The notes under the pieces were generated by a model that made no database searches, was not told the DNA's origin, and saw nothing but the letters and a program-made list of their open reading frames with translations. Shown here one piece after another: positions 1-4,003 of a DNA stretch of 5,600 nucleotides. The stretch's first letter is position 1. Every line of letters begins with the position of its first letter. Position numbers and translations under genes: made by a program. The stretch is from DATARH01 sp035604035 (GTDB taxonomy: Bacteria > Pseudomonadota > Alphaproteobacteria > ATCC43930 > CGMCC-115725): the NCBI GenBank assembly GCA_035604035.1, contig DATNJF010000325.1:1-5600 (forward strand), read 5' to 3'.

Positions 1-211
1 CCGGAGCGACCGGCGGCGCATCCGGCAAGTGCTTCACGGCGAAGTTGTAGGCGATGCGCTCGAGAGTCTCGATCTCGTCGAGGTCGGCGGAGATTGCTTT
101 GAGTTCGTCGGCATACCGCGCCTCGATCGCGGCGCGGCGGCCTTTGAGCTCTTCTTTCACCTGTTGGATGTAGTCCGGGGTCAAGTTCCACATGGCGGCG
201 GTCACTGTCAT
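1..211 (-). CDS. Hypothetical protein, 5' part only (runs off left edge)
   Basis: An open minus-strand frame begins at ATG 211-209 and stays open to the window edge, giving 70 visible codons (MTVTAAMWNLTPDYIQQ...). I do not recognise the family. Residues from about 12 to 60 are rich in Glu, Lys, Arg, Ala and Leu with regular spacing and no glycine after residue 24, which suggests a long amphipathic helix or coiled coil. A Pro/Ala-rich stretch (PDAPPVAP) follows at the edge. There is no signal peptide or membrane segment. A second in-frame ATG at 193-191 (residue 7) could be the real start, and neither ATG has a good Shine-Dalgarno sequence. The gene is divergent from the kinase at 542 and shares a 330-base upstream region with it. 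The coding call rests on the charged, helix-like composition and the open frame, so it is moderate. Confidence 0.55.
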   Translation of the reverse strand, partial: MTVTAAMWNLTPDYIQQVKEELKGRRAAIEARYADELKAISADLDEIETLERIAYNFAVKHLPDAPPVAP

Positions 212-244
212 CGAAGGTTGCGGTTCCACCACTGATACATACGT

Positions 245-254
245 TCGGTTAACC
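245..254. repeat. First copy of a shared 10-mer TCGGTTAACC
   Basis: TCGGTTAACC occurs here and again at 3162-3171. Both copies lie in non-coding DNA upstream of minus-strand genes and in the same orientation, 34 bases before the ATG at 211 and 117 bases before the OmpA ATG. The core GGTTAACC is a perfect 8-base palindrome, as expected of a dimeric operator half-set. It could be a shared operator or a coincidence. Confidence 0.35.
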
Positions 255-263
255 GGTTGTTAA
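249..263. promoter_or_regulatory. Candidate CtrA-type binding site (TTAA-N7-TTAA)
   Basis: The sequence TTAACCGGTTGTTAA has two TTAA half-sites separated by exactly seven bases, which is the full-site consensus known for the alphaproteobacterial cell-cycle regulator CtrA. It lies 38 bases upstream of the ATG at 211 and 279 bases upstream of the kinase ATG, so the minus-strand gene is the more natural target. The site overlaps two perfect palindromes, CGGTTAACCG (246-255) and AACCGGTT (251-258), which another dimeric regulator could equally use. The match is seen directly. Its use by CtrA is inference. Confidence 0.4.
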
Positions 264-429
264 TATTCGACGATCCTCTAGGGCGCACGCCGTGGGGAGT
301 GGTGCGATCAATCACCGATGGAGCGCGGCCTAATCGTCGAGGTAAAGCCAGTTCGGCCACGAATTTTCCCTCTTCGCTCCGATCGCTCGTCACAGCCCGC
401 TACGTCTCAGAGGGTGACGCAGAAAATCG

Positions 430-438
430 TGCTATGGT
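430..438 (+). promoter_or_regulatory. Weak extended -10 candidate for the kinase gene
   Basis: TGCTATGGT has the TGn extension followed by TATGGT, which matches TATAAT at four of six bases. No acceptable -35 lies 16-18 bases upstream; the nearest similar sequence, GTGACG at 414-419, is only 13 bases away. If used, it would give a leader of roughly 95-100 bases before the ATG at 542. This is the best candidate in the region, but a weak one. Confidence 0.18.
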
Positions 439-541
439 CCCGGATCGTCGGAGCCAGCGGCCAAGCCCTCGATGGTGTGTCGTCTGAACCAGCAGAAATC
501 GTGGCGGGGCGCCGTTCCTTTGGGCTTCGGCGAACCTTGAA

Positions 542-2398
542 ATGACGCCGGGCGCTTCCGACAGCGATCAGGACCGAACAATCATCGCCAGTCCGCGCGG
601 GGGTGCCACGCTAGGGCCGGGCACCAAGATATTGAACGATACCTACATCATCGAGCGTTGCCTCGGCAAAGGCGGCATGGGTGAGGTTTACGAGGCCAAA
701 CACATAGAATTAGGATCGAAACGCGCGATCAAAATAATCCTGCCCGAATACGCGAAGAATACTCAGTATGTCGGCTTATTTATTGAGGAGGCGCGGAAGT
801 TAAGCCGCGTCACCAATGACGCGATCGTACGATATTTTGAGTTCTCGCGCGACGAGACAGGCGCCCGCTATCTAGTTATGGAGTTTGTCGACGGAGAGTC
901 GCTGTCCGCAGTATTGGATCGCCGTTGCCTGACCCCGGCAGAAGTGATCGAGCTTATCGTGCGCCTCGCGCAGGGTCTCGCCGCGGCTTACGACCAGGGG
1001 ATCAAGGCCCATCGCGACATTTCACCGGCCAACATCCTGCTGCCGCAAGGCCGGGTCGATCTCGCCAAGGTGATCGATTTCGGCATCGCGAAATCGGCTG
1101 ACGGCGGCATGACCCTGATCGGCAGCGACTTCGCCGGCAAATATTCCTATGTGTCGCCCGAGCAGGTCGGCCTCTTCGGCGGCCCGGAGCAGGTCGACGA
1201 GAAATCGGACATTTACAGCCTCGGTCTGCTAGCCGCGGCCGCCGCCATTGGCTTCGGCAAACGGCTCGACATGGGCTCGGAGCCGGCGAGCGTAACGCTG
1301 GCCCGCCAGAAGGTCCCCGATTTGAGCGGAATCCCTGGGGAGCTGCGGCCACTGCTCAGCCGGATGTTGCAGCCGCGGCCGCAGGACCGCCCCTCCTCGA
1401 TGCGCGCGCTGATCGAGGAGGCGCAGCGGCTAGGCCCAAAACAGGCCGAGCGGCCAGGCGCTGCCGGTGCGCGGCCCAAGCGTCGCCTGCCAGTCTGGCA
1501 GCTCGCCTCCGGGCTTGTCGGCTTGGCGGCGGTAGCCGGGGTCGCCATCTTTATGCTTTGGCCGAAGCCTCCCGCGACGCCGACGGTGCTCGCCACACCG
1601 GAGCCGCCGTTGAAGCCGCCGGTCGCCTTGCAGCCGCCCGTGCCCGTGCCGCCGCCGAACCAACAAGCGACGTTGCCGCCGCCAGCACCTGCCCCGGTGA
1701 ACCCGACCGAGTCAGCGCTCGCCGAACTCAGCGATACAATGAAGACCCTCGATTGCGCTTCGCTGCGTTCGGAAACCTCGCCCCGAGGCGTCAGCCAGAT
1801 CGCCGGTAACGTCGCCTCCGCAGACGATCAGGCAAGGCTCGTGGCGATCGCCGCGAAGCTGCCGTCGGATCAGCGGCCGGAACTCCGCGTCGAAATCATC
1901 CCTCCCCCGCTGTGCCGGTCGATCCACGACTTTGCCGATCTGCAAACCGACGGTCTGCTGACGGCGGGCGGGGTCGAGCTGAAGATGGCGCAGGCCACGA
2001 CCTTGCACACGGGAGACCCGATCGCGGTCGACGTGAAATCGCTCAGCGCAGTTCCGATGAACTTGCGGATCGATTATTTCACGCTGACGGGCGATGTGCT
2101 GCACATGTGGCCTAACGCGGACTTGCCGACCGCCACGCTCGCCGCCGGCGAGGCGCGCAAATTTCTCAACAGCGCGCCGGGGAACAAGGTCTGGCAGGTC
2201 GGCGGGGCGCCGTTCGGCACCGAGTACATCACCGTCATCGCCACCGCGCAGCCGCTCGGCGGCGACATGACCGTGCGAGCGGTCGAACCGGCCGCCGATT
2301 ACCTACGCGAGCTGAAGGACGCCCTTCGGCATGCCGCGGCGCCGGCCGGACAGCCGAATTTTGTCGCGACGGTATTCGTTCACACTGCCGAGAAATAA
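542..2398 (+). CDS. Transmembrane Ser/Thr protein kinase with DUF4384-like periplasmic domain
   Basis: A 618-residue membrane-anchored Hanks-type protein kinase that phosphorylates Ser/Thr on unknown partners. Residues 35-295 form the kinase domain: glycine loop GKGGMGEV (42-49), ATP lysine K64, helix-C glutamate near E83, catalytic loop HRDISPAN with D159 and N164, DFG at 179-181, SPE at 205-207, D223 and R283. All core residues are present. The usual Lys two after the catalytic Asp is Ser161, a variant common in bacterial kinases. RPKRR (311-315) precedes one membrane helix (about 319-339), which puts the kinase in the cytoplasm. A Pro-rich spacer (341-388) leads to a C-terminal domain with C404 and C458 and a DUF4384-like segment (about 487-575, with LHTGDPIAVDV and HMWPN). 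The short N-terminal DRTIIASP motif resembles related alphaproteobacterial kinases, including some near type VI secretion genes. ATG 542 is the only start after the in-frame stop at 485-487, and no Shine-Dalgarno is evident. It converges on the OmpA gene, 25 bases away. Confidence 0.93.
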   Translation: MTPGASDSDQDRTIIASPRGGATLGPGTKILNDTYIIERCLGKGGMGEVYEAKHIELGSKRAIKIILPEYAKNTQYVGLFIEEARKLSRVTNDAIVRYFEFSRDETGARYLVMEFVDGESLSAVLDRRCLTPAEVIELIVRLAQGLAAAYDQGIKAHRDISPANILLPQGRVDLAKVIDFGIAKSADGGMTLIGSDFAGKYSYVSPEQVGLFGGPEQVDEKSDIYSLGLLAAAAAIGFGKRLDMGSEPASVTLARQKVPDLSGIPGELRPLLSRMLQPRPQDRPSSMRALIEEAQRLGPKQAERPGAAGARPKRRLPVWQLASGLVGLAAVAGVAIFMLWPKPPATPTVLATPEPPLKPPVALQPPVPVPPPNQQATLPPPAPAPVNPTESALAELSDTMKTLDCASLRSETSPRGVSQIAGNVASADDQARLVAIAAKLPSDQRPELRVEIIPPPLCRSIHDFADLQTDGLLTAGGVELKMAQATTLHTGDPIAVDVKSLSAVPMNLRIDYFTLTGDVLHMWPNADLPTATLAAGEARKFLNSAPGNKVWQVGGAPFGTEYITVIATAQPLGGDMTVRAVEPAADYLRELKDALRHAAAPAGQPNFVATVFVHTAEK

Positions 2399-2423
2399 CG
2401 AGCCCGGCAGCGCGCCGCGACAG

Positions 2424-3044
2424 TCAGCTTTCGAGATTGACCACCACCACGCGCCGGTTCACCGAGGAGAATGGGCTGCTGCCCGGAACCGGGTCGGCGG
2501 AGCCTTTGCCGACCGCCTCCAGCCGCCCATCGGCGACGCCCAATTCCTTCACCAGGTAATCCTTGACGGCGTCGGCGCGCTCTTTCGACAGCTTATCATT
2601 GAGGCCGGCCTCGCCATAAGCGTCGGTGTGGCCCTCGATAACGAAATGCGGCTGGTCGGCAAGCTCGTGGTTGAGGGCGTTCCCCAGGTTCTTCAGGGTA
2701 TCGATCGAGTCGGGCGTCAGCTGCGCCGAGCCGAACTGGAATTGGATCGTGCGCAGCGTCGCGCTGGGATGGGCTGCCCCAGGAGGGGTGGCGGCGGCGG
2801 GCGTTGTCTGTTTCGGCTTCGGGCCAGCGGGCGGGGGCGGCGCCGTCGACGTGGGTTCAACCGCGGGATTGGGCGGCGCGGGCGGCAGAGTGCCCATGGT
2901 CGGTAGCCCGCGGCTCTTCGGCGCCAAGGCCTTGCCGATATCGGATTCGGTCGGCGTGCTGGGATTTTCTGCCGACGCCATCCCCGCGGCCAGGATGATA
3001 GCCAAACCAAGAGCAGCGGAGACGATGGTGGGATGCAGCCTCAT
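2424..3044 (-). CDS. OmpA-family periplasmic peptidoglycan-binding protein
   Basis: A 206-residue exported protein that should bind peptidoglycan non-covalently. Residues 1-25 are a signal peptide with a hydrophobic core and an ASA cleavage site before E26. There is no lipobox Cys, so it is probably soluble in the periplasm. Residues 33-48 carry a short segment (ESDIGKALAPKSRGLP), followed by a Pro-rich linker (52-91). Residues 98-206 are an OmpA C-terminal domain with GHTDAYG (138-144), the LSKERA helix and NRRV (196-199). D141 and R156 have the same 15-residue spacing as the Asp/Arg pair known to contact diaminopimelate in OmpA. There is no beta-barrel. I chose ATG 3044-3042 over the in-frame ATG at 3110 because a strong GGAAGGAAGAG lies just upstream and the signal peptide begins right there. 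It lies 143 bases downstream of the hydrolase and probably has its own promoter. Confidence 0.92.
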   Translation of the reverse strand: MRLHPTIVSAALGLAIILAAGMASAENPSTPTESDIGKALAPKSRGLPTMGTLPPAPPNPAVEPTSTAPPPPAGPKPKQTTPAAATPPGAAHPSATLRTIQFQFGSAQLTPDSIDTLKNLGNALNHELADQPHFVIEGHTDAYGEAGLNDKLSKERADAVKDYLVKELGVADGRLEAVGKGSADPVPGSSPFSSVNRRVVVVNLES

Positions 3045-3046
3045 AG

Positions 3047-3057
3047 CTCTTCCTTCC
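3047..3057 (-). promoter_or_regulatory. Ribosome binding site fixing the OmpA start
   Basis: On the minus strand GGAAGGAAGAG runs from 3057 to 3047, with the AGGA core ending six bases before the ATG at 3044. It is the only strong Shine-Dalgarno in the window. It decides in favour of the shorter reading of the OmpA gene over an in-frame ATG 22 codons upstream. Confidence 0.8.
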
Positions 3058-3125
3058 GACTCGGCATGTCGCCGGTGATGCTCTTCGGCGCAACCGGCGG
3101 GCGCCGTCAAAACGAAACCTACAAT

Positions 3126-3153
3126 AATTTAGGAGCAGCCGGCGAAAACGCAA
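3126..3153 (-). promoter_or_regulatory. Candidate sigma-70 type promoter for the OmpA gene
   Basis: Reading the minus strand, TTGCGT (3153-3148) and TAAATT (3131-3126) are separated by 16 bases and lie in the most AT-rich part of the gap. The -10 matches TATAAT at four of six bases. A transcript start near 3118 would leave a leader of about 75 bases before the OmpA ATG. The shared 10-mer at 3162-3171 lies just upstream of the -35. The call rests on similarity to the consensus alone. Confidence 0.3.
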
Positions 3154-3161
3154 TTCGCGTC

Positions 3162-3171
3162 TCGGTTAACC
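3162..3171. repeat. Second copy of shared 10-mer TCGGTTAACC
   Basis: This is identical to bases 245-254. It is centred on the palindrome GGTTAACC and also contains one TTAACC half-site of the CtrA type, but no second TTAA at the right distance. It sits about nine bases upstream of the candidate -35 of the OmpA promoter, a position suited to an activator. Confidence 0.3.
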
Positions 3172-3187
3172 CACGAGCATCAGCGCA

Positions 3188-4003
3188 TCATCGCTTGAGG
3201 CCGAGCTGTCCAAGCAACTGCGGCCAGGCGGCGGCCCAACAGCACTCATGATCGAACCCGGGTTCGACAATCACCCCTGCAGCGTTTGGGGTGGACATAT
3301 GCCGGACGAAGGCCTCCGCCACCGCCGGCGAGACGACGCGGTCATTGCCCCCGACAAAATGGACCTGGGGCAGCTTTTCGATCGCCGCTGCGGAGTCGGC
3401 GGGGTCGAGCGAGCCCGACAATGGCTCGATACTCTCCAGGCGAACCCATTCGGCCAGATCGAGATCGGCCGCGACAGTCACCAGCCAGGCGACGTCACGG
3501 CGGCGCTCCGCGATTAACGCCGCCAAGGCGCCGCCCCCGGAATACCCGACCAAGCCGAGGCGCGCGCTATTGGTGCGGCGCATGGCGTCACCGATGAGCT
3601 GCTGGAAGAGATCGACGATCTCGGGCGAGAGGCGCGCGCCGGTCCATAGCCGACGATCGCAGGCGTCGGACGCCACAAACTGGCAGGGGCGCGCCAAGTA
3701 GAGCAGCGGACTTGCGAGATCGGCAGCGGCCAGCTTCAGTCCGATCGGATCGGTCGGGGTCGGGTCGGTCGAGGGCTGCCAGGGGTTGAGCCAGGCGCGG
3801 CCGTCGCCTTCGATGTACACGGTCAGCGTCGCGTGTTCACGACCGGGGCGTTCGAAGCTGAGAATGTTGAACCCACGGGCCTGTAGCAGGCGAGGCTGCA
3901 GGCCGCCGGCGCGGCCAATCGCTGTCGCTTCATCAAGGCGGAATTGCCGCGCAGGCGAGCAGCAGACGAGCGCGAGGACGAGCGCGGCGGCGAGCCACCG
4001 CAC
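3188..4003 (-). CDS. Alpha/beta hydrolase, exported or lipoprotein-like
   Basis: A 271-residue alpha/beta-hydrolase-fold protein with no assignable substrate. The nucleophile is S155 in GYSGGG (153-158, a G-x-S-x-G elbow). D221 (GGNDRVVSP) and H252 (PGFDHECCW) complete a plausible triad. YIEGDGRAW (63-71), STDPTPTDP (78-86), YLARPCQ (102-108), the C107/C115 pair and PLSGSL recall a family of small alphaproteobacterial hydrolases often annotated as putative lipoproteins. Residues 1-18 (VRWLAAALVLALVCCSPA) form a signal-like segment. C15 after LVC, or C14, could be lipidated, though the lipobox is imperfect. The start is GTG 4003-4001, which overlaps the TAG stop of the upstream caspase gene by one base (TAGTG). 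There is no Shine-Dalgarno, so translation probably depends on termination and reinitiation. That suggests linked amounts and a linked role with the protease. An esterase, lipase or peptidase-like activity is possible. Confidence 0.85.
   Translation of the reverse strand: MRWLAAALVLALVCCSPARQFRLDEATAIGRAGGLQPRLLQARGFNILSFERPGREHATLTVYIEGDGRAWLNPWQPSTDPTPTDPIGLKLAAADLASPLLYLARPCQFVASDACDRRLWTGARLSPEIVDLFQQLIGDAMRRTNSARLGLVGYSGGGALAALIAERRRDVAWLVTVAADLDLAEWVRLESIEPLSGSLDPADSAAAIEKLPQVHFVGGNDRVVSPAVAEAFVRHMSTPNAAGVIVEPGFDHECCWAAAWPQLLGQLGLKR

Larger units (their letters stand above)
212..541. other. Divergent intergenic region, 330 bases, no convincing gene
   Basis: This stretch separates the minus-strand gene starting at 211 from the plus-strand kinase starting at 542. 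Short open frames cross it on both strands, but their translations are rich in Arg, Ser and Pro and resemble no family, so I treat it as non-coding. It is locally more AT-rich around 235-270 and 355-370. It contains nested palindromes and a CtrA-like box at 246-263, and a weak extended -10 candidate at 430-438. A 330-base leader is long enough to hold promoters for both genes. No riboswitch, tRNA or strong hairpin with a T-tract was seen. Confidence 0.6.

Noticed and set aside
301..316. GGTG...CACC inverted repeat
   Set aside because: It has four base pairs with mismatched inner bases. That is expected by chance in 330 bases.
208..393. A 61-codon minus-strand frame whose TGA overlaps the ATG at 211 (ATGA)
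   Set aside because: The overlap looks like coupling, but the translation is Arg/Ser/Pro-rich with no recognisable pattern. It crosses the palindromes and CtrA-like box, and it has no good ribosome site. It is more likely a leader region.
318..545. A plus-strand frame ending in ATGA overlap with the kinase start
   Set aside because: The composition is typical of chance translation, there is no family resemblance, and several overlapping frames are equally open. Coupling to the kinase is possible in principle but unsupported.
2405..2417. CGGC-AGCGC-GCCG hairpin between the converging kinase and OmpA genes
   Set aside because: The stem is only four base pairs, with no T-tract on either side. 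It is not a convincing intrinsic terminator for either gene.
2331..2906. A 191-codon plus-strand frame opposite the OmpA gene
   Set aside because: It begins inside the kinase gene and ends in poly-Arg/Gly low complexity. It is a shadow of the OmpA domain on the other strand.
3738..3775. Tandem TCGG/GGTC-like repeats near 3740-3775
   Set aside because: They encode the STDPTPTDP segment of the hydrolase and are explained by the repeated Asp-Pro-Thr codons, not by a separate repeat element.
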